A DNA stretch of 64,000 nucleotides from Aquanectria penicillioides (GCA_003415625.1 PYIU01000004.1:3348001-3412000), one strand, 5' to 3'. Positions 39,201 to 54,417 are shown, counted from the first letter of the stretch. The notes: generated by a model not told the origin, from the letters alone. Made by a program: numbers and translations.

Positions 39201-42200
39201 GTCCTTAATATTCTATAGCATTTAGTTTATATTTAATAGTTATATTATAAGGTTTATTATAATAGGTTTAATATCTTAATTATTTACCTAAAGCTTAAGG
39301 AAGAAATATTCTATTAATATAGTTACCTTTTTAATATAGCTTATAGCTAAAGAATCTTACTTAAGGCAGTTAAGAAAAAAAAGCTATAAAGGGGCTAAAG
39401 CAATATTACTTTAAAGTTATACTTATCTCTTTAAGTTCTAAAGTTTCTTTTAGCTATTAATACCTTTTTCTATTTTAGCTTTAAATAGGGTATTGCATTA
39501 AGCTATATATTTAGCTCTAGCTATATAAGCCTTTTGCTTATTGCCTGCTTTTTACAGTTTTAGCTAATTGGCCACTATACTATTATATTATATATATTTT
39601 TATATTTATTTAAGTTAATAGATAGCCTTTATAGTAGGCTAGTTCTATTAATTATTACAATTAGGCCTAAATTGCCTTTATATTAAGGTAGTATATTAAG
39701 CAATTTAATGCAGTCTTTAGGTTAGCTATTTAATTGCCTCTTTTAGCTATTATATAAAGGTTATTTTGCTTAAAGTTTAATAAAGGGTAATTTATACTTT
39801 AAGTTTAGCTTTCTTAGGGTTTATTATATATTAGTTAAATGCTATAGGCTAAAGGTTTAATAAAAGAAAGGGTAATATATCTATAAAGAATTTAATATAT
39901 ATTTACTATAGAATATAGTTAAAGCTATTTAAATTATAATTAAGGCCTAAATAAATAGTATAGCTATTCTTTAAGGCTTAAGCTAAATTAAAAGTGCTAT
40001 TTTTAGTATTGCTTACTTTTTAAATTATAGTTCTATAAGGGATTATTAAGGCTATATTTAATTATTGCATTTCTATTAAAAAGATTAGGCTATATAGAGT
40101 AGTTCTATTATAGCAATTCTATATTAAGTAGTATAAATTAAAGTCTTTAATTATAATTATCTTAAGGGCTAAAGTAAAATTAGCTAAAGTGCATATTGCC
40201 CTTAAGTCTCTTTTACCTTTTAAAGAGTTATATACTATAATTATTTTTATATAGCAATATTTAAAATTAACTTTAATTTAATTTTCTTTTACTTAATAGA
40301 TTTAAGTCTTTAGTCTATATTATTTATATATATAGAGAGCTATATAGCCTAAATAGTAGATTATAGTATAGTTTAATCTTTTAGGGTTTGCTAAGGCATT
40401 AGTCCTTTAGTTTTTAGCTAATTCTAAAAGTGCAATTGCATTATATTTATTGCAGGTATATAGCGCTTAATAGATTAACTTAAGGTAATAATATATATTT
40501 TAAAATAGAATCTATATTAATTAAATATAAATAAAGGGATTAATTTAATAAATAGTAGTAATAAAGTATAGGCACTAAAGGAAGGGAAAGCATTAAATAA
40601 AGTGCAGTATTGCTTATTTATAGAGCCTAAAGGTTAATTAACTCTTTTAGTAAGGGAAGGAGCTATAAAGAGAGGGTTTTTAAAGAAGCTATTCTATTAT
40701 ATATAGAGGATATTTTACTATATTAAAGTATATTCTTTATATTTTATTAATTATTTATAATATCCTTCTTTTATATAGATTTAATGCTTTTTTGCTATAA
40801 AATAGATATAGCTTTAGGCTAAATAATCCCTATAGTAAAGAGTATAGCAATAAGGGATTTCTCTTTTTTTAATAGGGTAATTATTATATATTAAGCTATT
40901 ATATTGGCTATAGATTAAAGTAAATTAGCAGTTTTTTGCAATATAGCTATACTTATAGTATTAAAAGCATTAAATAGGTTTTAATCCTTTATTAAAGGGT
41001 TTATAATTATAGAGTTTAGCATTAAGGAATAGCCTATTATTATATAGGCTATTAGCTTCTTTAATAAATAGAATATAAAGGATTAGGTTTATCTTTATTA
41101 TAATACTATTATAGGCTTAAGTAAGCTTTACCTTACTAACCCTTAAGGTATTAGTATTATTAATAGTTTTAATAAGTTTATTTATATTATTAAAAATAGA
41201 TTTAACTTAAATTCCCTTTACTAAAATAGTAAAGATAAAAGAAATAAAAAAGGCATTATTTCTAAATATAATAGCTATTTATTCTTTTTTATAAAAGGCT
41301 TTAGTTTATTTTAAAGTAAAGAAAGTAAGGACTATATCTCTATTAAAGAGGCAATATATTATAACTATATAGAAATTGCTATAGGCTTAATTTATTGCTT
41401 ATATAGTTTCTATTAAAGTGCAGTTTTTAATATCTTTAAGGGTATCTTTAGTATAAATAGTAACCTTATACTTAATATAGCTATATATTATGCATTTATT
41501 AGTTTTAATGTTTATAGATATAAGGCTATATAAAAGGACTAATATATAAGACTGCTATATTAATTAGGGAGAAAAGGAGCTTAAGTTAGCTAAGGCAGCT
41601 ATTATTGCTATAATAATAGCAGTTATTATAATAGTAGTAATTTTATTAATAAGTCTCTCTTTAGAGATTGTATTGGTCTTAAAGGGAAGGCAGAAGTATA
41701 CCTTATATGCATTAGTATAGGTTTAGAATACCTTTTAAACTGCTTTAAGGAGGTAAGATAGAACGATTTTAGTAATAGCTTTATAGGCTTCTTTATCTTT
41801 ATTAGTTATAGGGCTTTTACTAGCTTTTATTGCTTTATTTACTTTAGGTATGCTATTATATTGGCTAGCAGTAGAAAGGGGGTTGTATTAGCTATTTTTA
41901 ATGCTATATCTTTTTAAATTAATAACTATTAAAAGGGCTATAGTATTAGCATTACGCTTTTAATGCACTATTATATTTAGGGGTAATTTAATATAAGGGA
42001 TCGATTAATTGTATTTTTAGATATTTTAAAGGTAGTTTAAAATAGCTATAAGCAGTTATAAATTTAAGGGTAAAGGTTATATTCTATTAAAGACTTTTAT
42101 TTTTAATAAATAAAATTATAAAAATTATTTTAAAGTTTATTTTACTATTTTATAGTTTATTTTATTATTTTACCTTTTAGCTAATAGCTATTATAATAAT

Positions 42201-44505
42201 ATTAAATTAATAAATTTTATTATATAAATACTTTATTTTTTACTATTTTTATAATATTAAATATTAAAGCTATAAGCCTTTTAGTATTTCTTTAATTATA
42301 TATTTTTTATAAATCTTAACTTTATTATATTTAAATGCATTTTATTAAATTTATAAATTTAAATTAATTTTAGCTTTTAAAAAATAATTTACTTTATAGT
42401 AATTTTATTAAACTATTAGCTATTAATTTTATACTTTATTTATATAAAATAAAGATTATTTTTTATTATTATAAATTACTTTAATTAATAATTATATATA
42501 TTAATATATTTAAGTTTAATTTTTAATTTTTTAAAAGGATTTTAAATAAATTTAATTATTTATTAATTATTATAAATAAATTTTAAAATAGAATTTTAAA
42601 GCTTAACTTTAAGTTCTATAAATAGTCTTTATTAATAGAGTTCTTTTTTTATAGCTTAAAAGAAAATAAGCAATTTTACCTTTATAGTTAATATTATAAT
42701 TATATTTTATTTATTTATATATTATTTAATTAATCTATTAAAAAGTTTTATTATATATATTTATAAACTTTTTTAATTTAATATATTATTAATAAAAAAA
42801 AAATACAATATTAATAACTTTACTCTTAGACTTATAACTGCTTATAGCCATTTTAAACTACCTTTAAAATATCTAAAACTATAATTAATTAATTCTTTAT
42901 ACTAAGCTACTTCTAAATATAATAGTGCATTAAGAGTATAGCGCTAATACTATAGCCCTTTTAATAGTTATTAATTTAAGAAAATGCAGTATTAAAAATA
43001 GCTAATATAACTCCCTTTTTACTGCTAGCTAATATAGCAATATACTTAAAATAAATAAAGCAATAAAAGCTAATAAAAGCCTTATAATTAATAAAGATAA
43101 AAAAGCCTATAAAGCTATTACTAAAATTATTTTATTTTACTTCCTTAAAGCAATTTAAAAGGTATTTTAAATCTATACTAATATATATAAAATATACTCT
43201 TGCCCCCTTTTAAAATTAATATAACCCTTAAAGAGAGACTTATTAATAAAATTACTACTACTATAATAACTGCTATTACTATAGCAATAATAGCTGCCTT
43301 AGCTAATTTAAGCCCCTTTTCTTTTTAGCTAATGCAATAGTTTTATATATTAATTCTTTTATATAGCTTTATATCTATAAATACTAAAATTAATAAGTAT
43401 ATAATATATAGCTATATTAAGCATAAGATTATTATTTATACTAAAAATGCCCTTAAAAATATTAAAAACTATACTTTAATAAAAACTATATAAGCAATAA
43501 ACTAAGCCTATAGTAACTTCTATATAATTATAGTATACTGCCTCTTTAATAGGGATACAGTCCTTACCTTTTTTACCTTAAAATAGACTAAAGCCTTCTA
43601 TAAGAAAGAATAAATAGCTATTATATTTAAAAATAATACTCTTTTAGTTTCTTTAATTTTTGCTATTTTAATAAAAAGAATTTAAATTAAATCTATTCTT
43701 AATAATATAAATAAACTTATTAAAACTATTAATAATATTAATACCTTAAGAATTAATAAAGTAAAGCCTATTTAAGCCTAAAATAGCATTATAATAAAAA
43801 TAAATTTAATTTTTTATATTTTATTAATTAAAAAAGCTAATAGCTTATATAATAATAGGCTACTTTTTAATGCTAAACTCTATAATTGTAAACCCTTTAA
43901 TAAAGGATTAAAATTTACTTAATACTTTTAATACTATAAATATAGCTATATTATAAGAAACTGCTAATCTACCTTAATTTATAGCTAATATAATAGCTTA
44001 ATGCATAATAATTGCCCTATTAAAAAGGGAGAAATCCCTTATTGCTATACCCTATATTATAGAGACTATTTAACTTAAAGCTATATCTATTTTATAGTAA
44101 AAAAGCACTAAACCTATATAAAAGAAAAATACTATAAATAATTAATAAAATATAAAAAATGCACTTTAATATAATAAAATATTCTCTATATATAATAGAA
44201 TAGCTTCTTTAGGAACTCCCTTTTTATAGCTCCCCTTTCTATTAAAAAAGTTAGCTAACCTTTAGGCTCTATAAATAAATAATACTATACTTTATTTAAT
44301 ACTTTCCTTTTCTTTAGTGCTTATACTTTATTGCTATTATCTATTAAATTAACCCCTCTATTTATATTTAATTAATATAGATTCTATTTTAAAATATATA
44401 TTACTGCCTTAAGTTAATCTATTAAGCACTATATACCTATAATAAATATAATATAATTATACTTTTAAAACTAGCTAAAAACTAAAGGATTAATACTTTA
44501 ATAAA

Positions 44506-44816
44506 TATTATATATATAGATTATATAATAGATAGTACTCTTAAATAGTTAGCCTCTATATCTCTTAAGTAAAGGTTAATAATCTATAAGTATATTTATA
44601 CCTTAAGACCTATTATTACAGTAGTCTTAAGATATAAATTAAATAGAGTTTAATATATAATTAATTATTACTTATAGCTAAACTATTAATTTTAATATAA
44701 CTATAGAGCCTATATATATGCCTTTTAGTATAACTATAAAATAAGTAGTATAATAGTTCTATTATTAAGATTATTATTTTTAATACTATTTATAATAGAA
44801 TAAATAAACTATAATA
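44506..44816 (+). repeat. 5' LTR of the Gypsy element
   Basis: 311 bp, same length as the 3' LTR, differing by scattered C/T and G/A changes, as expected of independent RIP hits on both copies. Confidence 0.9.
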
Positions 44817-47299
44817 AGTAATAGTAATTGCTTTTTTTTATTATATAGCTATAATTTCTATTAATTATCTAAAAGTTAATAATTTATAAAAGGATAATAG
44901 AAATATTAGTAAAACTATTAAAATTAATAGTAAAAGCTAAATAAATAAAACTAGCTAATTTAAAAAGGAATTCTTTCCCTTTTAAAATTAAACTGCAATT
45001 AATAAGCTGCAATTAGTAGATCTAGCTATAATCTAAAGGTTTTAGACCTTTTTACTATAAAATCTAACTTATACTATAAAAGGAGTTATTTTAATAGATT
45101 CTTTTATTTTTAATAAATTAAAGGATCTATTCTATTAAATATATAATAATAATAGTAAACTATAAAATATTAGTTAGCCCTAAAAAGAAGCTTTTTCTAT
45201 TTACTAAAATATTATTAATTAATATATAATTATATTTATTTAAAAAATAATTAAAAGTATTATTTTAAATGCTAAAATAATAGAATTAATACTAAAAGAG
45301 CACTTAAAGGCATAATACTTAAGCTCCTTAAAGGACTTTAACTATAATTAAGAATCTATAGTTAATTAAAAAGGATTTATTAAAAAAAAGGCAATAACCT
45401 TTAATACCTTTAATTAAAGACTTTTAATAAAAAAAGGAAAAGAACTAATAGATAATTTACTATTTTTATAAAGATTATTATAAGACCTATTTTAATAAAG
45501 AAAAGGGGATTTAATAGACCTTAAAAAATTAAAGGGTTTATTAAATAAGGGCTAAATATTAACCTTAATTTTATTAAACTTAATGCTAATAGAGATAAAT
45601 CCTATTAATAGCTAAAAAACCTTTAGTTTAAAGGAATTATTAAAATCTTTTAATACTATTAAATAAAGTATAGAACTTAACCTTTTAGTAGCAGTAGTAT
45701 AAGCAATTTACTAGCAATTAAAAAGAGTAGAACTATTAAACTAAGCGCTATTTATAGAGAAAGTTATTATTGCTTTAATAAATCCTATATTTTAGGCTTA
45801 AGTTTAGCTATTAAAAGCAAGCATTTTAGTAATAATTTAAAATTACTATATTAGGCCTTTAGTTTTATCTATTAAAGAGCCTTTATTAATTAAATAGGGT
45901 TAGAAATTAAAGATCTATAACTAAAGCTAGCCTTATAATTTATAGTACTTAAGGTATAAAAATAAAGGTATATTAAGCTATATAAATAGTTTTTTATATT
46001 AATTACCTTTAGGACTAATAATATTAGAACTGCCTTAATAAAATATAAAAGCACTTAATTAAGTATTAACTTTTGCATTAAAGTCTTATAAGAGTAATAT
46101 TTAACTTTAAGATATAGGCCTCTTTTAGCTTAATATAAAAAAAGGGAATACTAATAGTAAAGGTATATTTTATAATAGAAAATAAATTATTTTTAATAAT
46201 ATTAAACTATAAATTAATACACTTAAATCTTATTAAATAAATACTAATTCTAATACTTAAGAATATATTTGTATAAATCTATAGAGTTTATTTTATAGAT
46301 TTGCATTTATTTAGTATTACTATTAATTAAATTAAAATAAAAGGGAAGAGCTATAAAAACAATTAATTAATATACTATATATATACCTTTATAAAGAATT
46401 TAAGATAAAGCTAAATAATATAATAAAGTGGCTAAAATTAGCTAAATATATTAAGACTAATATTATAAAAGATATTTCTATATAAGTATTTACTATAAAA
46501 GTCTTTATAAAAAAGTAGGCTTTTAGCTATATAGTTAATATTTAGCTCCTTTTTATAGTCTATATAAAACTAGATCTAAAGCTAAAAGTGCTTTATTTAG
46601 CACTAATAGTATAAAATATAAAATCCTTATTCTTAAGAGCAATTAATAAAAAGCAATATTAGCTTAAAGATAAGCTTTAAGCTATACTTTAGGGGGTTAA
46701 TAGACCTAATATAAAGAAGGTATTTATTGCTAATAAAAGTAATAGATTTAATAATGCAATTAAAAATAAAGAAGTATATTAAAGACACTAAAGTAAAGGA
46801 AACTATTTTAATAGATAGTACTAAACTATACCTTTAAAGCGCTTTAATAACTAAAAAACTTAATATAGAAACTTAACCCTAAAGAAGCTTAAAATAGATT
46901 AATAGAAGATAAAACCTTAATAGAATAATTAATTATATAAATAATAGAGAAATAATAACTATAATATATATATATTTACTTAAAAGTAAGATAGTAGAAA
47001 TTAACTGCCTTTATAAAGATTCAATTAATATTAATATTAAAAAGAAGCCTTAAATAGTAAAGCCAATCTCTTAAAGGTTTGGCTATACTATAATAATAAA
47101 GGATTCTATTAAAAACATTAAGAACTATTAAATAGTAGATATATATTAATAGAAAAAAGGGATAATTTTAATAAATTATTAAAAGGTTTCTTTATTAAAA
47201 AAGATAATAATAATTTAGCTTTTATAAAAGTCTATTATATAAATAAAGAAAGAATAAAAAATATAAACTTTATATTAAAAATAAGCTAAATTATTAAAG

Positions 47300-49976
47300 C
47301 TATAAATAGGCCTAACTTTTATTAATATTTAAAAAAAAAAGTAAATACTTACCTTAAGTTATTAATTAAGTTTAATAATAAAGGCAATTTCTATAATATT
47401 TATATTAATATTAAAACTTTAATAGTTTTAGTTAATAAGAAATAATTAAAAGCCTATATAATAAAAGTAATATAAAAGCAATAAGCCCTAAAGAGAGTAA
47501 ATAGAGTTAGTATTAATATAGAAATCCTAAAATTAGCTATTTTTAACTTTTATATACTTAAAATTGCTAAAAATAAAAAAGTATCTATATATTTTATAAT
47601 AACTATAAATATCATAAAATAATTAAAACTTAAGATATTAATAGAAATAAACTTTCTATTTAAATATAAAACTAAAGTTAATTTTATTAACTTTAATATT
47701 ATATTTTATTTAATCTATAATATAATCTTTAGGGCAAAAGTATTTTAAATGCATTAAAAGAACTTTATTAAAGCAGTAATTAATATAAGTATAATAGTAA
47801 TTGCACTAAAGGAAACTGCTTTTATTTAAGTTAATTAAAAGGATCTCTTTAACTTTAGAAATACCTAAAGAAATTTAAAGGCCTATTACTTTTAATCCTT
47901 TTATAGTGCTATTTTTAATGCTATAATAAATAAAACTACCTTAAGACTAATTTAAATTTATAATACTAATAATAAAAAGCTAATTATAAAATAGCAATAA
48001 TAAATAAAATAAATTGCTAATTATAATAAAAAGAAGAAAGCTAATTATATTAAAATAAATAAAAGCATTTTTAGCCTATAGAGAAAGAAATTCAACTCTA
48101 TAGAAGGATTTCTAGCTGCTATAAAAAGAAATAATCTATTAAAAGAAAATAAGGGATTTAATCTATTTAAGGTTAATACTAGTACTTTAAGCTATAGGAT
48201 TTCTAGACCTAAAGATATCCCTAATATTAAGAATAAATATAGAATATATATAGCCTACTTAAATTAGGCAGCAGCAAAAAGAATCTATAATATAATAAAT
48301 AGATATAATATTTATAGGGATAAAGGGATTATCCCTATACTTAAGGAAATAAAGATATAAATAAACTTAATAGATAGATAGTAAAACTAAAAATATATAA
48401 TTAAGAAATATTTATTAGGCATTAAAGACTATACTTTATTAAATAAAAAATACAATAAGCTATAAGCAAAAGGCAAAATAGAACTAATAGATTAATTAGC
48501 CTTAATAGTATGCCTTACTTTTATTATCTAAAGGGTAGTAAATAGTAAAAGGAAAGGGAAAGTTATAATTAATCTATAATTACTTAATTAATTAGCTATA
48601 CTTAATGCCTACTCTTTACTTAACCAATTTAATATTATAGCTAATATAAAGAATAAGAAATTTTACTCTATAATAGATAGATTAAGGTTTTTTTATTAGC
48701 TATCTATTTTAAGCGCCTATAGAAACTATATAGTTATTATATTTAATAGGGGACTTAAGGTTTTTAATATTATATTAATAGAATTTAAAAATGCATTAGT
48801 ATTTATATAGAGGTTTATAGACTAATTTTTTAGGGAATATAAATACTTTATATAAGCCTATATTAATAATATAATTATCTTTTTTAATACTTTAAATAAC
48901 TATTTAAAGCACTTAAAAATTATTTTAAGGTTAATATAAAATAATAGGCTATAAATTGCAATAAAGAAATCCTTCTTTAAATACTTTATAGTATAGCTAT
49001 TAGGTTTTATTATTAATAGTAAAGGAATCTATAAGATAAGCAATAGATTAAAGGCATTTGCAAAAATAACCTTTTTAAAGAACCTATTAGTGCTTAAAAC
49101 CTTTATTAAAATGGCAAAATACCTATAGTAAGGGATTCTATAGTATAATATTTAAATCTAACTTTTATAAATATAAAAAATAGTAATATTGCAATAAGCT
49201 AAAGAGTAGCAATTAATTTTAATTAAGCTATTAAAACTAGCTTAAAAGAAAAAAGTAATAATCTAAATATTTAAACTAATAGAAAAAAAATTAAAAGCAT
49301 TTTAAAACCTAAAAACCTTTTTAGGAATGCAGTTCCTTCTCTATTATTACAATTTAATAAAGCTTTTATTTTTTAAGCTAAATATATATAAGAATGGATT
49401 TAAGTTATATATCTTTTAGCTTTATAGAGACTAAAATAGAATTAGCATTTTAGGTAAGAATATTCTAATTACTTAATTAAAACTAATACTATTCCTTTTA
49501 AGATTAATCTCCTTAATAGAATAGAGCTATAGTTCTATTAAGGCAAAAGTAATAGTAATTGCTTAAGCTATTAAAAAGCTACAAAAAATAGTTTAATTTA
49601 ATTGCAGTTTAATTAATATTATAATAGACTATATTGCTATAAAAAGAATTATAATGCACACTTCCCTTAATATAATAGACCTTAATAAAGCCAACCTAAA
49701 GCTTATTAAAATCTTTAATTATCTCTTTAGATTTAACCTAAAAATATTCTATATTCTTAAAACCCTTAATATAGTTCTAAACGCTCTTTTAAGGCTATTA
49801 ATAAAGAAACCACTCTATTGGCAAGCTATAAATAGCTATTTTAATAAGCTAAATGCTAAAGCTAATATAGTAAAAGCCAATACAATTAAAATTGCAATAT
49901 TACTTAAATTCTATAAAGAAATGCTTAAAGGATATAGTAAGAACCTAAAACTTAATAGAATTTGCATTTATATTTA
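47300..49976 (+). pseudogene. Gypsy protease / reverse transcriptase / RNase H remnant
   Basis: Reading TAA/TAG as Gln gives a continuous Gypsy pol frame. The RT palm is YINNIIIFF at 48859-48885 (ancestral YIDD, both Asp now Asn). It is preceded by VINLQLLN (VIDLRxLN type) near 48,570 and followed by QLLGFIINSKGI near 49,000-49,030. The RNase H end is at 49,654-49,976, where by chance no stop has arisen for 107 codons: FRFNLKIFYILKTLNIVLNALLRLL matches, in pieces, the family pattern of an H-x-PG-x-x-N-x-x-x-D-x-LSR ending. Inactivated throughout. Confidence 0.82.
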
Positions 49977-50039
49977 AGGGATTTAATAGAATAATACTTA
50001 AAACCTATAAAAAAAGCAATATATAAACCCATTCTATTT

Positions 50040-51455
50040 ATAGGAGCTAGCAAAAGATAGATTGCTTTATTATATAGATTATAAAGGGCAGAAGAGACTT
50101 TATATTTTTAGGCTAGTAGTTAAAACCATTCTTATAATTATCTATAATAACTTATAGTATACTAAAATCTTTAAGATTTTATATAAATTAAGCTATATTT
50201 ATTTTTATAAAATAAATAAAATAGTAAAAAAGTTTATTGCATACTGCCTAATATATAGGGAGAATTTAATAAATAAAAGACTATTAATAGGCAAACTAAA
50301 ATTAATTTTTATAATTCTATAACTATTTTATACTATTGCATTAAACTTTATAATTAACCTTTTTAAAGTTATATCTATAGGTATAGTATAGGCAATTTTA
50401 AACTATAATAAGCTAGATTAGCTATACTTAATAAACTATTTATTTTTAAAGAAAACTATTTTTATACTAAAGCATTTAATATATATTATATAAAACTAAG
50501 CATTTATTTTACTAAAGGCATTACTTCTATATAATTAAGGAATACCTATATATATTTTTAGCAATTAAAACCTAAAGTTTATAAGCAATATATAAAGAGC
50601 TATATTAGCCTTTCTTAATATAAAGGTCCTTATATTTACTATATATTACTTTTAAACTAATAGTATATTTAAAAGAAAGAATTAAATAGTAGAAATTATA
50701 ATGCAATATTATACTGCTATAAAGCTAAATATATCCTAAATATAGATACTTCTAGCAATTTAATATAACCTAAACAATATAATTGCCTTAGCTATAGATT
50801 GCTTATTAAATAAACTACTATATAGTTTTAAACTAAAAATAATTATTAAATTTACTACTAAAAGTAAAATTATTAATTAAAAAGCTAATAGAACTATACT
50901 AAAGGTTCTATATAAATTATACTTATAAAAAGCATAACTTTTAATAGATATAGTAGCTATACTATTAAAGATTTAATATAATTAATATTATTAATTAATT
51001 AAAATTAATAAAAGAGATATTATTTACTTATAGCTATATAAGGGATACTATTTACTAAAAAAACTAAAGTGCAAATAGTCTTTTACTAAAGCTAAACCCT
51101 ATAAGGTAATCTATAAGATTTATAGCTAAGCTATTAAACTTAACTTCTCTTTATATTAATAAATGCATTTAATAGTCTTTATTGCCTAAATATAAAAACT
51201 AAAGTAAGGGAATAACCCTTTTAATTATATATTACTATTGCTATTAGCTATTAAAATTAATAAAGATAAAGCAATAAACTAATAAAAAGTAAATAGAATT
51301 ATTTAATAGAAGATCTAATAGTATAAATAGAGGCTAATACATTACTTTTTATTATAATAAAAAGGATATACTATTAAAAATAATAAATAAATAAATAAAA
51401 CTAAATTAAAGAAGAATGCTTTTAACCTTATTAATAAATACTTAATTGCTAACTT
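50040..51455 (+). pseudogene. Gypsy integrase with chromodomain-like C-terminus (remnant)
   Basis: Downstream of RNase H, the frame shows a zinc-binding remnant ending YCLIYREN near 50,238-50,262 (C-x2-C with the second Cys changed to Tyr). The catalytic core starts near 50,335 (TIALNFIINL, ancestral Asp changed to Asn). A block at about 51,290-51,455 reads HYFLLQQKGYTIKNN, the shape of a chromodomain (hydrophobic-x-WKGY, here QKGY). This puts the element among the chromoviruses, which target silent chromatin. Catalytic residues are lost. Confidence 0.7.
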
Positions 51456-52480
51456 TATACTATAGGAAAAAGAATATAAGAAAAAAGGTTAGAAATTGCT
51501 ATAAAGTATAGTAAACCTAATATTTAAATAGCTAAAAGCTATCTATTAATTTTTACTATTATAAGAAAATTCTTTTTTATATATTTACTATTTAATTTAA
51601 AAGGATTTAGTATAAAAGTAGCTAAATTCTATAAAAAAGGGAATATTTAAAATAGATTAATAGTAATTTATAATTAGCTTACTTAATATATAATTAAGGT
51701 AATTAAGTAAAATAAATAATTAAGTGCCTATACAATATAAAGGCAATTGCTATAGCCTAATATACCTTTTTTAACTTCTTTAATTTTATATAACCTTTAT
51801 TTTCTATTTTTATATATAGCCCTATATTTTATTGATTTTAATAGTATAAGTACTAAAACCTATTACCTACTAAACTTTTTAGCTTTTCTTCTTTATTTTA
51901 TATAAATATCTAACTGCTATAAAAACTATTATCTATACTATTAGATTTAGTATCTTTACTATTAGTTTTAGCCTCTTTACTATTAATTCCTATACTTTTC
52001 TCTATCTTTCTTTTATAAATATCTATATAATAGCTAGCCTAATACTTACTACATTAAATCTAGCACCCTTACTATTAATCTTAGCTCCTTTACTGCTAAT
52101 TTTAGCACCCCTTTATAGCTTAAGCCCCTTTAGCTTTAAACCTCCTACTATTAGCTAATAGCAATATAAAACTTATTGCTATATATTAATAAATTAAGCA
52201 ATAAAATAATATATATAAAGCTTATTTTATTAAAAAGAAGTATAAATCTATTAATTAATTTATTAAAAACTATATTAACCAATCTTTCTTTAATAAATAT
52301 AAAGTCTTCTATAATAATATTTTATTTAGACTTTTAAATAGGCATTAAATATTATTTAATAAATACAATAGGCTTATTAACACTTATAATAATAGTAATA
52401 ATAAATTTAATATTAATATTAATAATTTTAATACTATAATATTATTAACTATAATATTTTTAGCAAAAAATAATAACTTA

Positions 52481-54136
52481 ATGGAATCTACCTATAACTT
52501 TACTATTAATTATAATTATATTAATAATAATATTAGCCTTTTTAATAAAGACTTAAATGCTAATATATAATAACTTTAGGATAATGCAAATGCATTAATA
52601 TAAATAGAGAAAAAGGGGAATTTAAATTAAAATTAAAAGTTTTTATCTTTAAATAATAGAATAAAGAATAAAAATAAAAAAAACAATAAAAAGGTTATAG
52701 TAATTAATAGAGAATATACTAAATATAGCAAAAAGAGTATTAATAGAAAGACTTTAAAAGAAAAGACTTTTATTTAATATAGCAAAAGGGATTTAAATAC
52801 TTAAAATATAGATTAAAATCTTATTGCTTTAATTATTAGTACTTATAAAGGATTTAAATAAAAGGTAGATATTCCTATAAGTAAAGGTTTAGCCTACTGT
52901 AAATACAATAAATTAATAAAGATAGTAGAATTAAAGGATAATAGAATTAATACTAAAGGCACTATAACCTATAGTAACTACTATCTCTTAAGTAAACCAA
53001 TTAATAGGCTAAGGAGCTAAAGGCAAGATAATGCATTTATTTGCCTTATTTATAACTTTTAGCTTTATGGCCTAAAGGGTGCTTTTAGCAATAAACCTAA
53101 TAAATCCTACCCTTTAATAGACCTTTTTATTAAATATAAGAAAGTTATTAACTAGCATTATAATTAAGTCAATAAAAAAACTAGCATTAGATCTAAGCCT
53201 TTTAAGGTAGAATTTAGCCTTATTTAATGCATTAAAACTACTGCTATAAATGCCTTTACCTTTTACTAAAATAGTAAATATAATAAGTTTTAGGGGAACT
53301 ACTAGCACTTTATAGTTAAGCTACTTAAAAAGGAAAAGGCAATAGCTATAGTTTTTATTAATCCTTATAGTGCAATTAATGCTTTAGCTATTAAATACCT
53401 TATTACTATAGAATATAGTTATTTAATAAATATTAATATATTAAATTAATATAATTACTTTATTGAAAATAATTTATTTATTGCAAAAGCTATTATAGCT
53501 AATATAGCTATTAGTGCCTATTAAGCTATAATTAAAATTAAGACTTTAAAGAATAAAATTGCCTAACTTAAGGAATAGCTTAAGGCTAATATTAAATCTA
53601 CTAATATTAAATTCTATAAAATTATTAATAAAGTTAAAGAATAAGCTATTAATATCTTTACTTTTAATAATTTAATTATTTACCTTAATATTATTAATAA
53701 TAGCTAAAATAATAAAATTAAGGAATTAATAGTTTAAATAGTAAAAGCAAAGAAATTTAAATTAATAGCTCTTTTAGTAGCTAATAAGGCTAAGCTAATT
53801 AAAACTATTATAGCTTAAGTTAAATTTAAACTTTTTTAGGGTAGATTGGCTAAAGGCAATTAACTATTTTATATATTTACTTTTAGCCTATTAAAATAGG
53901 CACCTTTATTAATACTTTAAGCAGATAATATAGTATATTAATATATAAATTTATAGCCTATTAGCAACTTTCTTTTAGAAAAGAAGCAACTCAATAAGGC
54001 TGCAGCAATTAGCTCCTTTAAGCGCTATAAGCCTAATAGTGCAATAGAGAAATTAGCAGCTAGACTATTAAAGTTAGCTTTTAATAAAAAAGAATCCCTT
54101 TTTGCTATTATTAATATTAATAATCTATTTAATTAA
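52481..54136 (+). pseudogene. Extra RIP-masked reading frame between integrase and 3' LTR
   Basis: From an ATG at 52481 one plus-strand frame runs about 550 codons in which every stop I see is TAA or TAG, as expected from Gln (CAA/CAG) or Trp codons hit by RIP. The frame was checked to be continuous at 52,883, 53,153 and 53,978 (same phase). It has mixed, protein-like composition: a Lys-rich stretch near 52,660-52,770, a Cys/Tyr-containing stretch (GLAYCKYNKLIKIVELKDN) near 52,886-52,940, a helical, coiled-coil-like stretch (KIKTLKNKIAQLKEQLK) near 53,540-53,590, and an Ala/Lys-rich end. I recognise no family. It may be a third ORF of the element, or captured sequence. TGA is scarce in this DNA generally, so its absence alone is weak evidence. 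Confidence 0.5.
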
Positions 54137-54417
54137 TTATATTCTTAATACTTTATATATTAATACTAATAGCTATTAGGCTAGTTAAATTCTATTAAAA
54201 TTATATAGAATTAAAAGGAAATAATAGAGAAATCTATAGGTCTATATAAAGATTTAGGAACTTTATTAAGAATTTAAAAGCTAATAGCTAAATATTATAG
54301 TTATATAAAATAAATAAAAATAATTAATAAATAAAATAAGTATAAAGTAAATATTAAGGATTTAATTTTAGTTTTTATTACTATAAATAATAGTCTTTTT
54401 TTTAATTTAAGGGCATT

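Larger units (their letters stand above)
35453..42084 (-). mobile_element. LINE L4, full-length, minus strand, with poly(A) tail
   Basis: 6.6 kb, tail at left with a poly(T) run (poly(A) on its own strand) at about 35,453-35,478, directly after a target duplication TATTAAAGACTTTT (35439-35452 and 42085-42098). Copia A has the empty site near 22,850. Domains on the minus strand: RT remnant about 38,300-38,950, endonuclease about 39,900-40,330, zinc knuckle about 40,950. The 3' region contains a patch that escaped mutation (see separate entry). The homopolymer tail shows this family uses poly(A)/A-rich tails for target priming. Confidence 0.87.

Noticed and set aside
53114..53308. Minus-strand open frame of 64 codons inside the Gypsy element
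   Set aside because: It overlaps the longer plus-strand frame 52,481-54,136 in antisense and has no independent support.
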